Position numbers and translations under genes: made by a program. Under the pieces are notes generated by a model, which searched no databases, had not been told where the DNA came from, and saw only the letters and a program-made list of their open reading frames with translations. From Paradesertivirga mongoliensis (GTDB lineage Bacteria > Bacteroidota > Bacteroidia > Sphingobacteriales > Sphingobacteriaceae): DNA of 64,000 nt. Of this stretch, positions 37,572 to 47,314 are shown one piece after another (the stretch's first letter is position 1; each line of letters begins with the position of its first letter). The stretch spans positions 1,307,850-1,371,849 of the forward strand of contig NZ_JAFMZO010000001.1 of assembly GCF_024436395.1 (NCBI RefSeq), read 5' to 3'.

Positions 37572-38183
37572 ATGATTAAAAAGCTGATCGTCACATTTTT
37601 CAACTGGTACATTGATCGGATTATTGCAAGGCATTTCAATTCCTTCTCTTTCAATAAACTTACTCTGGATCAATCCCGGTCTGTCTTGCTTCTCGCAAAT
37701 CATTTTTCCTGGTGGGATGGTTTTTTGATGTTTCAGGCTAACAGGCTGTTTTTTAAAAAGAACTTCCATGTGATGGTTACCGAAGAAAACTATAATAAAG
37801 TAGCGTTTTTGAAATATCTGGGAGCTTTTCCGGTGAAGAGAAACTCCAGAAATGTATTCCATTCTCTTGAATATGCGGGTGAACTTCTTGACCATCCGGA
37901 GAACCTTGTGCTCATCTTCCCGCAGGGGAAACTTTATTCGAACCACGTAAATGAAGTAGTATTTGAGAAAGGCCTGATGCAACTGATCAGTTTTTCCAAA
38001 AGAAACTTTCAATACCTTTTTGCAGCTTCATTCGTTGATTATTTCGAAAAACGAAAACCTTCTGTAACCTGTTACCTTAACACCTGGGAAGGTGCTGAAT
38101 TTACAAGTCTGCAGTTAATTAAAGATGCATATAACAAACATTACGAAACCTCACGGCAAGAGCATAACCAAGTCACGATTTAA
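37572..38183 (+). CDS. PlsC-like acyltransferase, candidate carotenoid-glycoside acyltransferase
   Basis: This 203-residue acyltransferase has the HX4D motif in LANHFSWWDGF (His44, Asp49). Its second motif is LIFPQGKL (about residue 117), the usual FPEG with Gln instead of Glu. There is no transmembrane helix beyond hydrophobic patches. It is 8 bp after the RluA gene and 3 bp before a GT2 glycosyltransferase. In Chlorobi the pair CruC (glucosyltransferase) and CruD (acyltransferase) decorates carotenoids, and the neighbouring cruF and crtW genes make the same role likely here. A general lysophospholipid acyltransferase is the alternative. Confidence 0.7.
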   Translation: MIKKLIVTFFNWYIDRIIARHFNSFSFNKLTLDQSRSVLLLANHFSWWDGFLMFQANRLFFKKNFHVMVTEENYNKVAFLKYLGAFPVKRNSRNVFHSLEYAGELLDHPENLVLIFPQGKLYSNHVNEVVFEKGLMQLISFSKRNFQYLFAASFVDYFEKRKPSVTCYLNTWEGAEFTSLQLIKDAYNKHYETSRQEHNQVTI

Positions 38184-38186
38184 TAA

Positions 38187-39278
38187 ATGCTGATATTTTA
38201 TGTGGTATTTTTCTTTCTTATCATAAGATTTGCCGTAACGATTTTTAATTTTATTTCAAATCCAAAACTTCCTCCCTCTCCGGTGAATTACACCGATTTG
38301 GTGTCTATTCTTATCCCCGCAAGAAACGAAGCCGATAATATTCTAAACCTGTTAGAATCTATCAAATTGCAAGATTATCAAAACATCGAAGTGATTATTC
38401 TGGATGATGATTCTTCTGATGAAACCTATACAATATGCGCCGATTTTACTGTCGGCGATCCGAGATTTCGGGTTCTCCGTGGCTTAGATCTGCCGGAGGG
38501 ATGGCTTGGTAAAAGTTTTGCCTGCCACCAGCTCGCGGAAGCTGCCAAAGGAAACTATCTGTTGTTTTTAGATGCGGATGAAGTAATTGCGAGCGGACTT
38601 ATAAATAGTTCGCTTCATAGAATGAAACAAGGAAAGTTAGCGCTCCTAAGTTTATTCACGAACCAGTTAATGCCTGGCCTGGGCGAGCGGATGGTGGTTC
38701 CTTTAATGCATTTTTTATTGTTAAATTCATTGCCTCTGCGATTGGTACGACTGTCTACTAATCCGGCGTTTTCGGCCGCCAGCGGCCAGTTTATGCTTTT
38801 TGAATCATCCCTGTATCAGGCGCATCAATGGCATGCCCAGGTTAAGGATAAAGTTGTTGAGGATATTGAAATAATGAAACTGGTAAAGGCTTATCAATAT
38901 CCCTCCGAAACCCTGCTGGCAAATGGATACATCTCATGCCGCATGTATTCCGGGTTCACGCAGGCCATAAATGGCTTTAGTAAAAACCTCCTGGCAGGAT
39001 TCCGGTATAATATTGCGGGACTAATCTGTTATCTGTTGCTCATAATAGTCGGGCCGATCTTTATCGCATTGTTTCTTAATTATGCCTTGTTGTTTTTTGC
39101 GATTAGTTTAATAATTTTAACAAGAATAATGATTTCCCTGGCAAGCGGCCAGAATGTATTCTGGAATATCGTTCTGCATCCGCTTCAGATGTTTTCGCTC
39201 GTGTTGATTTCAGCCATATCTATAAAACGATACCTTTCAAAGACCGTTAACTGGAAAGGACGAATAATCAGATCATGA
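38187..39278 (+). CDS. Family 2 glycosyltransferase, candidate carotenoid glycosyltransferase (CruC/CruG-like)
   Basis: This 363-residue inverting glycosyltransferase of family 2 has an N-terminal membrane helix, then VSILIPARNEADNILNLL (about residues 35-52). The DDSSDET and LFLDADEVI motifs mark the nucleotide-sugar and metal sites. PEGWLGKSFACHQLA is the CruC/CrtQ-type signature. Several C-terminal membrane helices follow (about 270-345). It starts 3 bp after the acyltransferase gene and its stop overlaps the CruF-like gene by 4 bp (ATGA), so these three genes are translationally coupled. Confidence 0.72.
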   Translation: MLIFYVVFFFLIIRFAVTIFNFISNPKLPPSPVNYTDLVSILIPARNEADNILNLLESIKLQDYQNIEVIILDDDSSDETYTICADFTVGDPRFRVLRGLDLPEGWLGKSFACHQLAEAAKGNYLLFLDADEVIASGLINSSLHRMKQGKLALLSLFTNQLMPGLGERMVVPLMHFLLLNSLPLRLVRLSTNPAFSAASGQFMLFESSLYQAHQWHAQVKDKVVEDIEIMKLVKAYQYPSETLLANGYISCRMYSGFTQAINGFSKNLLAGFRYNIAGLICYLLLIIVGPIFIALFLNYALLFFAISLIILTRIMISLASGQNVFWNIVLHPLQMFSLVLISAISIKRYLSKTVNWKGRIIRS

Positions 39279-39913
39279 AAATCGCTTCCACATATGTTTG
39301 TGCGTTTCTGGTTGTATTGTTTCACGCTGTAGGCCTTTGGGGCTTTCTACATCCCGAGTATGTTATCCTTTTTAAAAGGCTGGTTCCCTTTCATTTATTG
39401 CTGATGTTGGGATTGATGATTATAAGTCATCACGACCGGAATAAATATTTCTGGACTTTCCTTCTTGCTGCTTATACGGCTGGCTTTGTAATCGAACTTT
39501 TAGGAGTAAATACCGGAGCTATTTTTGGAAATTACACCTATGGTACAACCCTGGGGCCCAAGTTTGCCGATATTCCTTTGCTGATAGGAGTGAACTGGAT
39601 CCTGGTTATTTATTCTACCGGCGTATTCATGAAGGAGTTTAAAATTAAAAACCATATTATACGGGCATTAGTTGGAGCGCTTTTAATCACAACTCTCGAT
39701 GTGTTAATAGAGCCCGTAGCAATTAAATTCGACTATTGGAGCTGGGAGAACTTCGAGGTGCCATTTCAGAATTATGTAGGCTGGTTTATTTTTTCCTACA
39801 TTATGCTGCGGTTCTTTTTTCTGATGAAATTTCATAAAACAAACTTTGCTGCGGTTATTCTTTTTGTGGTGCAGTTTATCTTTTTCTTCCTGTTAAACAT
39901 CAAAACGGTTTAA
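39275..39913 (+). CDS. cruF: Carotenoid biosynthesis protein, CruF-type 1,2-hydratase family (DUF422)
   Basis: This 212-residue polytopic protein has about seven membrane segments. Conserved blocks include GFVIELLGVNTGAIFGNYTYG (about residues 71-91), LIGVNWILVIYSTG (about 108-121), LDVLIEPVAIKFDYWSW (about 149-165) and the VPFQNYVGWFIFSY loop. These are the CruF/DUF422 signatures. CruF hydrates the psi end of carotenoids to 1'-hydroxy derivatives, the substrate for later glycosylation. It overlaps the glycosyltransferase end by ATGA and is 32 bp before ispH. Confidence 0.75.
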   Translation: MKIASTYVCAFLVVLFHAVGLWGFLHPEYVILFKRLVPFHLLLMLGLMIISHHDRNKYFWTFLLAAYTAGFVIELLGVNTGAIFGNYTYGTTLGPKFADIPLLIGVNWILVIYSTGVFMKEFKIKNHIIRALVGALLITTLDVLIEPVAIKFDYWSWENFEVPFQNYVGWFIFSYIMLRFFFLMKFHKTNFAAVILFVVQFIFFFLLNIKTV

Positions 39914-39925
39914 AAACATTTTCGC

Positions 39926-39933
39926 TATTTTTG
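39926..39933 (+). promoter_or_regulatory. ispH promoter -7 element
   Basis: TATTTTTG matches TAnnTTTG, 12 bp before the ATG at 39946, implying a very short leader and possible independent expression of ispH. The -33 partner is not clear. Confidence 0.4.
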
Positions 39934-39945
39934 TATTGCACAATT

Positions 39946-40794
39946 ATGAGTTATAACCTTCAGGTAACGATCGACAGGGATTCGGGTTTTTGTTTCGGAG
40001 TAGTGTACGCGATTGACATGGCCGAAGAGATTCTGGAAGAAGACGGTTATTTATATTGCCTTGGGGATATCGTACATAATGACGAAGAGGTAGAGCGCTT
40101 AAAATTATTGGGATTAAGGATCATTAATCATGATGATCTGAAGAATTTGCAGAATGAAAAGGTTTTGATCCGTGCACACGGCGAGGCCCCCGAAACGTAT
40201 CGCACGGCGCTCGAAAATAATATCACCTTGATTGATGCCTCTTGTCCGGTGGTACTTAAGCTGCAGAATCGTATAAAAAATTCTTACGACGATAACGAGA
40301 AAATATTAATATTTGGAAAGCATGGTCATGCAGAGGTAGTTGGCTTGCAGGGACAAACGAATAATGAAGCTATTGTTTTCCAGGATATTGCAGAGCTGGA
40401 TGCGCTTGAGTTGCCACAACAGATCACTCTATATAGCCAAACCACTAAAAGTACCGATAAATTCTACCAGATAAAAGACGAGTTGATAAGCAGAGGATAT
40501 GAGCTGAAAGCGAATGATACTATTTGCCGCCAGGTCTCCAACCGCTATTCAGACCTCGAGAAATTTGTTCAGAATTTCGATAAGATAATTTTTGTATCCG
40601 GAAAGAAGTCATCCAACGGGAAGGTGCTGTATGAGGTGTGTAAAAAGTATAATCCTCATACCTTTTTTATTTCTCAGGTCGATGAGCTTACCGAGATAGT
40701 GTTTAGCCCAAACGAGAAAATCGGCATTTGCGGAGCTACATCAACTCCAATGTGGCTGATGGAAAAAGTAAAAGCAGCACTCGAAGCCTATTGA
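39946..40794 (+). CDS. ispH: 4-hydroxy-3-methylbut-2-enyl diphosphate reductase IspH
   Basis: This 282-residue 4Fe-4S enzyme makes IPP and DMAPP in the MEP pathway. Cluster cysteines lie in SGFCFGV (about residue 17), IDASCPVV (about 105) and DTICR...GICGATSTP (about 190-265). The conserved IRAHGEAPET, FGKHGHAEVVGLQGQT and SGKKSSNGKVLY blocks match. I chose the start MSYNLQVT; the open frame upstream (from 39931) has no conserved residues. Being next to carotenoid genes it supplies their C5 precursor. Confidence 0.93.
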   Translation: MSYNLQVTIDRDSGFCFGVVYAIDMAEEILEEDGYLYCLGDIVHNDEEVERLKLLGLRIINHDDLKNLQNEKVLIRAHGEAPETYRTALENNITLIDASCPVVLKLQNRIKNSYDDNEKILIFGKHGHAEVVGLQGQTNNEAIVFQDIAELDALELPQQITLYSQTTKSTDKFYQIKDELISRGYELKANDTICRQVSNRYSDLEKFVQNFDKIIFVSGKKSSNGKVLYEVCKKYNPHTFFISQVDELTEIVFSPNEKIGICGATSTPMWLMEKVKAALEAY

Positions 40795-40824
40795 TTCGTT
40801 AAAAGCTCTAACAAGCTTTATTTA

Positions 40825-41499
40825 ATGCCTATGAAAACCCGGTCGAATGCAGGTGTTCTGATTGCTTTCCTGGTAATATCAAGCTGGAGTATCTCTTTGT
40901 ATTCGCTTCTTACATGGGATTTTTCCTGGTCAAATCCACTTACATATTTGATGGTTCTTGTACAGATGCATCTGTATACAGGGCTTTTTATTACGGCACA
41001 TGATGCTATGCATGGCACGGTATCGTCTTCTGCGAGAACGAATTTCTTCATCGGACAGCTTTGTACAGCCTTGTACGCTTCGTTTTCTTTTGCTAAACTT
41101 AATAAAAAGCATCACCAACACCACCAGCATGTTCATACAGAAAATGATCCGGATTTTCACGAGGGGAACTTTCTCTCATGGTATTTTAAGTTCTTGAAGG
41201 AATATATCTCCTTCTGGCAGATTCTAGCTATGGCGCTTATTTATAATTTTCTAAAGTTCTGGGTCGAAGAGTCCAATCTGCTCGTTTTTTGGGTGTTGCC
41301 TTCTTTACTCAGCACGTTGCAACTTTTTTACTTCGGTACCTGGCTTCCGCATCATGGGGCTCATGATAATCTTCATCAGTCGCGGTCGCAAAGCAAAAAT
41401 CACCTGAAAGCATTTTTTAGCTGCTATTTTTTTGGTTACCATTATGAGCACCATGATTCGCCAGGTGTTCCCTGGTGGCGCTTATGGCAGGCAAAATAA
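40825..41499 (+). CDS. crtW: Beta-carotene ketolase CrtW-type
   Basis: This 224-residue membrane di-iron enzyme has the histidine boxes TAHDAMHG (about residues 58-65), KHHQHHQHVHTENDPDFHEG (about 94-113) and YHYEHHDSPGVPWWRLWQ (about 205-222), the CrtW set. Several hydrophobic helices lie between the boxes. CrtW introduces 4-keto groups into ionone rings. A fatty-acid desaturase is unlikely given the HDAMHG box and the PWW end. It lies 30 bp after ispH and ends the pigment block. Confidence 0.85.
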   Translation: MPMKTRSNAGVLIAFLVISSWSISLYSLLTWDFSWSNPLTYLMVLVQMHLYTGLFITAHDAMHGTVSSSARTNFFIGQLCTALYASFSFAKLNKKHHQHHQHVHTENDPDFHEGNFLSWYFKFLKEYISFWQILAMALIYNFLKFWVEESNLLVFWVLPSLLSTLQLFYFGTWLPHHGAHDNLHQSRSQSKNHLKAFFSCYFFGYHYEHHDSPGVPWWRLWQAK

Positions 41500-41579
41500 T
41501 TGTATTCTTTACGTCAAAACCTGTGCTGGATAAACAAGTAAATTTTTCCAGCTCTATATTTGCAAACCAAAAATTATAA

Positions 41580-42626
41580 ATGAGAAAGCAAGGGGTTTTA
41601 TTGGTTAATCTGGGCACGCCCGACAGTCCATCAGTTTCTGACGTCCGAAAATATCTTGATGAGTTCTTGATGGATGAAAGGGTTATTGATATTAACCCGG
41701 TTAATCGCACCCTTTTGGTAAAAGGGATAATTGTTCCTTTTCGGGGACCGAAGTCTGCTAAAATTTATAAAGAGGTTTGGACTGAAAACGGCTCTCCTCT
41801 GCTTTATTACAGCATCAGACAGAAGGAAATGTTACAGGATAAGTTGGGAAACAAATATGCAGTTGAACTTGCTATGCGTTACCAAAGCCCCTCTCTTAAA
41901 ACTGCACTCGAATCGCTAAAAAAGCTGCAGGTTGAGAGTATTCGTGTGGTCCCGATGTTTCCTCAATACGCTTCCGCCTCTACAGGGTCCGTAATTCAAA
42001 AGATAATGGAGCTGGTAAGTAAGTGGCAAACTATTCCGAATATTTCTTTCGTTAATTCTTTTCATGATAACGATGGAATGATCGAAGTTTTCGCCGAAAA
42101 TGCCAGAAAGTATCAGCCAGAAACGTTTGATCATATATTATTCAGTTTTCACGGTCTACCCGAACGGCAACTTACAAAAGCCGATCACTCCGGGAAATAT
42201 TGCTTGCAGACACCAAACTGCTGCGCCCGGTTAAACGACGTAAATCGTTTTTGTTACTCCGCTCAATCACATGATACAGCCAGACTGATAGCTGAAAAGT
42301 TAAATCTTCCGAAAGAGAAGTACACCGTTTGCTTTCAGTCGCGTTTGGGGAATTCTCCCTGGAAGAAGCCCTATACCATCGAAGTTCTTGAAGATCTTGC
42401 GAAAAAAGGTGCAAAGCGATTACTGGTATTCAGTCCGGCGTTTGTAGCCGACTGCCTGGAAACCAATTTTGAGATATCCCGCGAATACCATGAAGAATTT
42501 CGCAACTGGGGCGGCGAAAAAGTACAGCTTGTAGAAAGTTTGAACGACCATCCGAAATGGATAGAAGCACTGGCTGGCATTGTTCTGGGAGAACCGATCG
42601 ATCGCATTCTTCAGCCTAGTGAATAA
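41580..42626 (+). CDS. hemH: Ferrochelatase HemH
   Basis: This 348-residue enzyme inserts iron into protoporphyrin IX. It shows LLVNLGTPDSPS at the N-terminus, ELAMRYQSPS, FSFHGLPERQL (catalytic His, about residue 188), FQSRLGNSPWKKPYT and SPAFVADCLETNFEI (about 285-299) in family order. A CCAR-like YCLQTPNCCARLN region (about 200-212) could bind an Fe-S cluster, as in some ferrochelatases. It ends 11 bp inside the convergent waaA gene. Its C-terminal extension after the catalytic core is short. Confidence 0.95.
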   Translation: MRKQGVLLVNLGTPDSPSVSDVRKYLDEFLMDERVIDINPVNRTLLVKGIIVPFRGPKSAKIYKEVWTENGSPLLYYSIRQKEMLQDKLGNKYAVELAMRYQSPSLKTALESLKKLQVESIRVVPMFPQYASASTGSVIQKIMELVSKWQTIPNISFVNSFHDNDGMIEVFAENARKYQPETFDHILFSFHGLPERQLTKADHSGKYCLQTPNCCARLNDVNRFCYSAQSHDTARLIAEKLNLPKEKYTVCFQSRLGNSPWKKPYTIEVLEDLAKKGAKRLLVFSPAFVADCLETNFEISREYHEEFRNWGGEKVQLVESLNDHPKWIEALAGIVLGEPIDRILQPSE

Positions 42627-43857
42627 GGATATTGATATATTCCATTATTTTACCGGTAGCTCCTTTTTCCGTTTCAACGTACAATTTGGCCATTTCGCCG
42701 GCACGCCCTCGTTCCGACGGCTCCTGAAGCTTCATCATAATGGCATTTAAATCAGCTGCATTTTTTATAGTGAATCCCGCCCGACGTTCAATTAAAGCCC
42801 TTGCCTCACGGAATCTCTGATAATTTGGTCCGAATATCACAGGTACCCCAAAGGCCGCAGCTTCTAAAGTATTGTGAATACCCACACCAAAGCCTCCGCC
42901 TATGTAAGCAATATCTGCATATTGGTACAGCGCAGACAGCATCCCGATGTTGTCTATGATCAAAACCTGAGGATTTGTTTCTGTCGTATTTTTAAGCCTA
43001 GAATATCTGACAGAAGAACCAGCCATTCCGATAAGAGAATTAATTTTCTCCTCTTTAATTTCGTGGGGCGCGATGATAAATTTCCATGATGGATATTGAC
43101 CGAAAAGAGCTGCAATGATTTTTTCGTCCTCCGGCCAGGTGCTTCCCGCTACAAAAACTTTCGCATCTGCGCAAAACGATTGCACTTCATCGAAGGTTTT
43201 CGGATTTCCGGCGTTTTCGGCAACACGGTCAAATCTGGTATCACCGCTGACAGTTACTGAATGGATGTTAATGCCGGATAATAATTTTTTGCTGTTTTCG
43301 TCCTGCACAAAGAAATGATTCACAAAACTTAGTAACTTTCTGTTTAGACCTCCATACCATTTAAAGAAGGGCTGCGATTCTCTGAAAATTGCAGAAATTA
43401 CAATCAAAGGGATGTTTCTCTGATTTAGTTCATTATAAAAATAGTACCAAAATTCATATTTTGTAAAAATTGCCAGTGAGGGATTTATAAGTTGTACAAA
43501 CCTTTCCGCATTTTTATTTGTATCTAAGGGGAGATAAAAAATATGGTCGGCTTTTTTATAATTCTTTCTAAGTTCGTATCCCGAGGGGGAAAAAAACGTA
43601 ATGATGATTTTATGCGCGGGATATGACTCTTTAGCACATTCGACAACAGGTCGCCCCTGTTCAAACTCGCCTAGGGAAGCAAAGTGAAACCAGATAGACG
43701 GAGAGTTGGGGTCAACTTCCTTTGAGATTTTTTCAAAGAGGTTTTTTCGGCCCTGTAGCCATAAGTGTGCCTTGGGATTAAAGTGCTGATAAATAATTAT
43801 TAAAAAATGATAGAATCTAATGCCAAGGTTGTAAAGAAACAGCATGTTTAATTGCAA
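42616..43857 (-). CDS. waaA: 3-deoxy-D-manno-octulosonic acid (Kdo) transferase WaaA/KdtA
   Basis: This 413-residue glycosyltransferase of family 30 transfers Kdo to lipid A. It has an N-terminal anchor (MLFLYNLGIRFYHFLIIIYQHF). FHFASLGEFEQGRPVVE and FTKYEFWYYFYNELNQRNIPLI follow in the acceptor domain. The GT-B fold ends with AGSTWPEDEKII, APHEIKEEKI and YIGGGFGVGIHNTLEAAAFGVPVIFGPNY (about 315-343). It is convergent with hemH and has its own promoter region upstream, next to ugd. It fits with lpxK as part of the LPS pathway. Confidence 0.92.
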   Translation of the reverse strand: MQLNMLFLYNLGIRFYHFLIIIYQHFNPKAHLWLQGRKNLFEKISKEVDPNSPSIWFHFASLGEFEQGRPVVECAKESYPAHKIIITFFSPSGYELRKNYKKADHIFYLPLDTNKNAERFVQLINPSLAIFTKYEFWYYFYNELNQRNIPLIVISAIFRESQPFFKWYGGLNRKLLSFVNHFFVQDENSKKLLSGINIHSVTVSGDTRFDRVAENAGNPKTFDEVQSFCADAKVFVAGSTWPEDEKIIAALFGQYPSWKFIIAPHEIKEEKINSLIGMAGSSVRYSRLKNTTETNPQVLIIDNIGMLSALYQYADIAYIGGGFGVGIHNTLEAAAFGVPVIFGPNYQRFREARALIERRAGFTIKNAADLNAIMMKLQEPSERGRAGEMAKLYVETEKGATGKIMEYINILIH

Positions 43858-43975
43858 AAAAATTATCTTCGTCGAAATTAGTGTTATGTAAATAAATTAT
43901 ACCATAAAAATAGATATAAATCAAACCGTCGTCCGCTAACTGGCGGATAACCACTAAAAAACAAATTATATACAA

Positions 43976-45289
43976 ATGAAAATCGCTGTTGTAGGTACCG
44001 GATATGTAGGCTTGGTAACGGGTACATGTTTGGCAGAAACAGGTAACACTGTAACCTGTGTTGATATAAATCAGGAAAAAGTCGATAAAATGCAACAGGG
44101 TCAGATTCCGATCTATGAACCTGGCCTTGAGATTTTATTCCACCGTACTATCGAACAAGGACGTTTAAAGTTTACCACCGTATTGGCTGAAGCAATCGCC
44201 GATGCAAAAATTATATTCCTGGCGCTTCCAACTCCTCCGGGAGCCGACGGAGCCGCAGACTTAAGTTTTGTTCTTGGCGCGGCGAAAGATATCGCCAAAC
44301 TTGTAAAAGATTATAAAGTTGTGGTTACCAAATCTACCGTGCCAGTGGGAACTGCCGACAAGGTAAAGAAAGTATTTGCCGAAAATACCAGCATAGAGGT
44401 AGATGTAGTATCTAATCCCGAGTTTCTGCGTGAAGGTGTGGCGGTTGAAGATTTCATGAAGCCAGACAGAGTTGTAGTTGGTACCAGCAGCGAGAAAGCC
44501 AAAAAGCTGATGGAAGAATTGTACAATCCGTATGTCCGCTCGGGTAATCCGATTATTTTTATGGATGAACGCTCTTCTGAATTGACCAAATACGCTGCAA
44601 ACTCATTTCTTGCTACTAAAATCACCTTCATGAACGAGGTCGCAAACTTGTGTGAACTGGTTGGCGCAGATGTTGACATGGTGCGTAAGGGAATTGGGTC
44701 GGATGCCCGCATTGGTAAACGCTTTTTGTTCCCAGGTGTAGGTTATGGTGGTAGTTGCTTCCCAAAAGATGTACAGGCGCTTGCTAAATCTGCTGCTGAA
44801 GTGAATTACGATTTTAGCATTCTGAATTCGGTAATGGCAGTTAACGAAAAGCAAAAGGTTGTGATCGTCGAAAAAATGCGCAAGTATTATAAAGGCGATT
44901 TAAAAGGCAAAAAGTTTGCGCTCTGGGGCTTAGCTTTTAAACCAGAAACCGACGATATTCGTGAAGCGCCGGCCTTATATATAATTGACGAATTACTGAA
45001 AGACGGAGCCTCGATCGTTGCATACGATCCTGAGGCAACTGCAAACGTTCGTAAGTTAAAAGGTGATACCATAGGCTACGCAAAAGATCCTTACGAAGCG
45101 CTGGAAGGTGCAGACGCCCTGATCATTGTGACCGAATGGCCTTTGTTCCGTACACCTGACTTTGACCGGATAGAAAAAAACCTTAAAGCAAAAGTCATTT
45201 TTGACGGACGTAACTTATACGACATACAGAAAATGATTGATTGCGGATATTATTATAACAGTATTGGGCGTAAAGTTGTAGAAGCATAA
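43976..45289 (+). CDS. ugd: UDP-glucose 6-dehydrogenase
   Basis: This 437-residue enzyme makes UDP-glucuronate. The N-terminal Rossmann site is [19 protein letters not shown] (about residues 5-23). Catalytic Cys is in [16 protein letters not shown] (about 255-270). [20 protein letters not shown] and the C-terminal [18 protein letters not shown] follow as in all UGDs. Its stop shares a base with the next start (TAATG). With the decarboxylase it converts UDP-glucose to UDP-xylose. Confidence 0.95.
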   Translation: MKIAVVGTGYVGLVTGTCLAETGNTVTCVDINQEKVDKMQQGQIPIYEPGLEILFHRTIEQGRLKFTTVLAEAIADAKIIFLALPTPPGADGAADLSFVLGAAKDIAKLVKDYKVVVTKSTVPVGTADKVKKVFAENTSIEVDVVSNPEFLREGVAVEDFMKPDRVVVGTSSEKAKKLMEELYNPYVRSGNPIIFMDERSSELTKYAANSFLATKITFMNEVANLCELVGADVDMVRKGIGSDARIGKRFLFPGVGYGGSCFPKDVQALAKSAAEVNYDFSILNSVMAVNEKQKVVIVEKMRKYYKGDLKGKKFALWGLAFKPETDDIREAPALYIIDELLKDGASIVAYDPEATANVRKLKGDTIGYAKDPYEALEGADALIIVTEWPLFRTPDFDRIEKNLKAKVIFDGRNLYDIQKMIDCGYYYNSIGRKVVEA

Positions 45290-46281
45290 TGGAAAGAAAA
45301 CGAATACTTATTACCGGCGCAGCCGGATTCCTTGGTTCGCATCTTTGCGACCGCTTTATAAAAGAAGATTACCACGTTATTGCGATGGATAATCTCATTA
45401 CCGGCGACTTGCGAAATATTGAACATCTTTTTAAACTCGAGAACTTCGAGTTTTATAATCACGATGTATCGAAATTTGTTCATGTAGCTGGGAAATTGGA
45501 TTACATTCTCCATTTCGCCTCTCCCGCAAGTCCGATAGACTATCTTAAAATCCCTATTCAAACCCTTAAAGTGGGTTCTTTAGGGATTCATAATCTGCTT
45601 GGCCTTGCGAAGGATAAGAATGCGCGAATCCTGATTGCCTCTACTTCAGAAGTTTATGGAGATCCTAACGTAAATCCTCAGCCGGAAGAATATTGGGGAA
45701 ATGTAAATCCGGTTGGTCCCCGCGGTGTTTATGATGAAGCAAAGCGATTCCAGGAGGCGATCACAATGGCCTATCATACCTTCCACGGCGTTGAGACCCG
45801 GATTGTACGCATCTTTAATACCTATGGTCCGCGTATGCGACTGAATGACGGACGGGTATTGCCTGCTTTCATAGGCCAGGCTATCAGGGGGGAGGACTTA
45901 ACCGTGTTCGGCGACGGTTCACAAACCCGGTCATTCTGCTATGTAGATGATTTAATTGAAGGAATTTATCGTTTGCTACACTCAGACTATGCTCAGCCGG
46001 TAAACATCGGCAACCCTGATGAAATCACGATCAAACAATTTGGGGAAGAGATTATCAAACTCACCGGAACGACACAAAAGCTGATCACAAAACCCCTTCC
46101 AACGGATGATCCCAAACAGCGCCGCCCGGATATAACAAAGGCAAAATCTCTGCTGGGCTGGGAGCCAAAGGTATCGCGGGCAGAGGGCTTAAAAATTACA
46201 TACGAATACTTTAAGTCGCTCCCCAAAGAGGTGATCGAAAAGATAGAACACAAAGATTTTTCGAGTTATACAACAAAATAA
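45289..46281 (+). CDS. UDP-glucuronate decarboxylase (UDP-xylose synthase)
   Basis: This 330-residue extended SDR shows [16 protein letters not shown] (about residues 7-22), [10 protein letters not shown] (about 79-88) and the catalytic Tyr-Lys in [15 protein letters not shown] (about 144-158). [30 protein letters not shown] follows. All are UXS hallmarks, especially SPxDY and YDEAKR. It has no transmembrane N-terminus, so it is the soluble form. Coupled to ugd by a one-base overlap and followed 2 bp later by galE. Confidence 0.9.
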   Translation: MERKRILITGAAGFLGSHLCDRFIKEDYHVIAMDNLITGDLRNIEHLFKLENFEFYNHDVSKFVHVAGKLDYILHFASPASPIDYLKIPIQTLKVGSLGIHNLLGLAKDKNARILIASTSEVYGDPNVNPQPEEYWGNVNPVGPRGVYDEAKRFQEAITMAYHTFHGVETRIVRIFNTYGPRMRLNDGRVLPAFIGQAIRGEDLTVFGDGSQTRSFCYVDDLIEGIYRLLHSDYAQPVNIGNPDEITIKQFGEEIIKLTGTTQKLITKPLPTDDPKQRRPDITKAKSLLGWEPKVSRAEGLKITYEYFKSLPKEVIEKIEHKDFSSYTTK

Positions 46282-46282
46282 A

Positions 46283-47308
46283 ATGAGTAAAATTTTAGTA
46301 ACCGGAGGGACAGGGTATATTGGTTCGCACACGGTTGTCGAACTTCAAAATTCGGGCTACGAGGTGGTCATCGTAGACAATCTGGATAATTCCAGCATCA
46401 AAATACTCGATCAGATCACGCAGATTACCGGAATCAAACCCGACTTTCAGGAATTGGATCTCTGCGATGAACCAAAAACGCTGGAGTTTATTAAAAATAA
46501 CCCTGATATCACAGGGGTAATCCATTTCGCTGCTCACAAAGCGGTTGGAGAGTCGGTTCAGCTACCCTTAAAATATTACAGAAATAACTTCTTTTCTTTA
46601 ATAAATCTTCTTACCGCTTTCGCGGGACGAGAAGTGAACTTTGTGTTTTCGTCGTCTTGTACGGTGTACGGACAACCGGATGTTTTACCGGTAACAGAAG
46701 AGGCTCCTGTGAAAAAAGCGGAATCCCCTTACGGGAACACCAAACAAATTGCCGAAGAGGTGCTGTTTGAAACAGCAAATGCAAACAAAAACTACCGGGT
46801 AATATCCCTTCGATATTTCAACCCGGTTGGAGCTCACGAGTCTGCTCTTATCGGCGAGTTGCCAATAGGAGTCCCTCAAAACCTGGTTCCGTTTATTACC
46901 CAGAGTGCTATCGGAAAACGTGGTCCGATCACTGTTTTTGGAAACGACTACAATACTCCTGATGGAAGTTGCGTACGCGATTATATCCATGTAGTCGATT
47001 TGGCTAAAGCACACATCGCTGCCCTGCGTCGTCAGGAAGCCGGAAAAATGCCTGCGAAATTCGAAATTTTTAACATCGGTACTGGCAAAGGGAGCAGTGT
47101 ACTGGAAGTTATAAACGCTTTCGAAAAAAGCACAGGCGTAAAGCTTGAATACAAAATTGGTCCGCGCAGAGAGGGAGACATCGAAAAAGTATGGGGAGAT
47201 GTATCTAAGGCGGAAAAGGAATTAGGCTGGAAAGCAAAGCTTGGTGTAGAAGATATGATGAGGTCTGCCTGGGCCTGGGAAGAATACATAAATAAAAATC
47301 TATTTTAA
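46283..47308 (+). CDS. galE: UDP-glucose 4-epimerase GalE
   Basis: This 341-residue SDR shows GGTGYIGSHTVVELQNSGYEVVIVDNL (about residues 7-33), IHFAAHKAVGESVQLPLKYYRNN (about 81-103), and catalytic Ser in SSSCTVYG and Tyr/Lys in SPYGNTKQIAEE (about 148-159). LRYFNPVGAHESALIGELP (about 176-194) is the GalE substrate segment, and PDGSCVRDYIHVVDLA is near 233-248. It interconverts UDP-glucose and UDP-galactose. It sits 2 bp after the decarboxylase and ends at a hairpin terminator. Confidence 0.93.
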   Translation: MSKILVTGGTGYIGSHTVVELQNSGYEVVIVDNLDNSSIKILDQITQITGIKPDFQELDLCDEPKTLEFIKNNPDITGVIHFAAHKAVGESVQLPLKYYRNNFFSLINLLTAFAGREVNFVFSSSCTVYGQPDVLPVTEEAPVKKAESPYGNTKQIAEEVLFETANANKNYRVISLRYFNPVGAHESALIGELPIGVPQNLVPFITQSAIGKRGPITVFGNDYNTPDGSCVRDYIHVVDLAKAHIAALRRQEAGKMPAKFEIFNIGTGKGSSVLEVINAFEKSTGVKLEYKIGPRREGDIEKVWGDVSKAEKELGWKAKLGVEDMMRSAWAWEEYINKNLF

Positions 47309-47314
47309 ATCGGG

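Noticed and set aside
43817..44095. Minus-strand ORF in the waaA-ugd gap
   Set aside because: It overlaps both gene starts, is low-complexity Tyr/Ile-rich and shows no domain, so it is a chance frame.
44113..44854. Several antisense ORFs over ugd
   Set aside because: They are shadows of a well-supported gene and lack their own signals.
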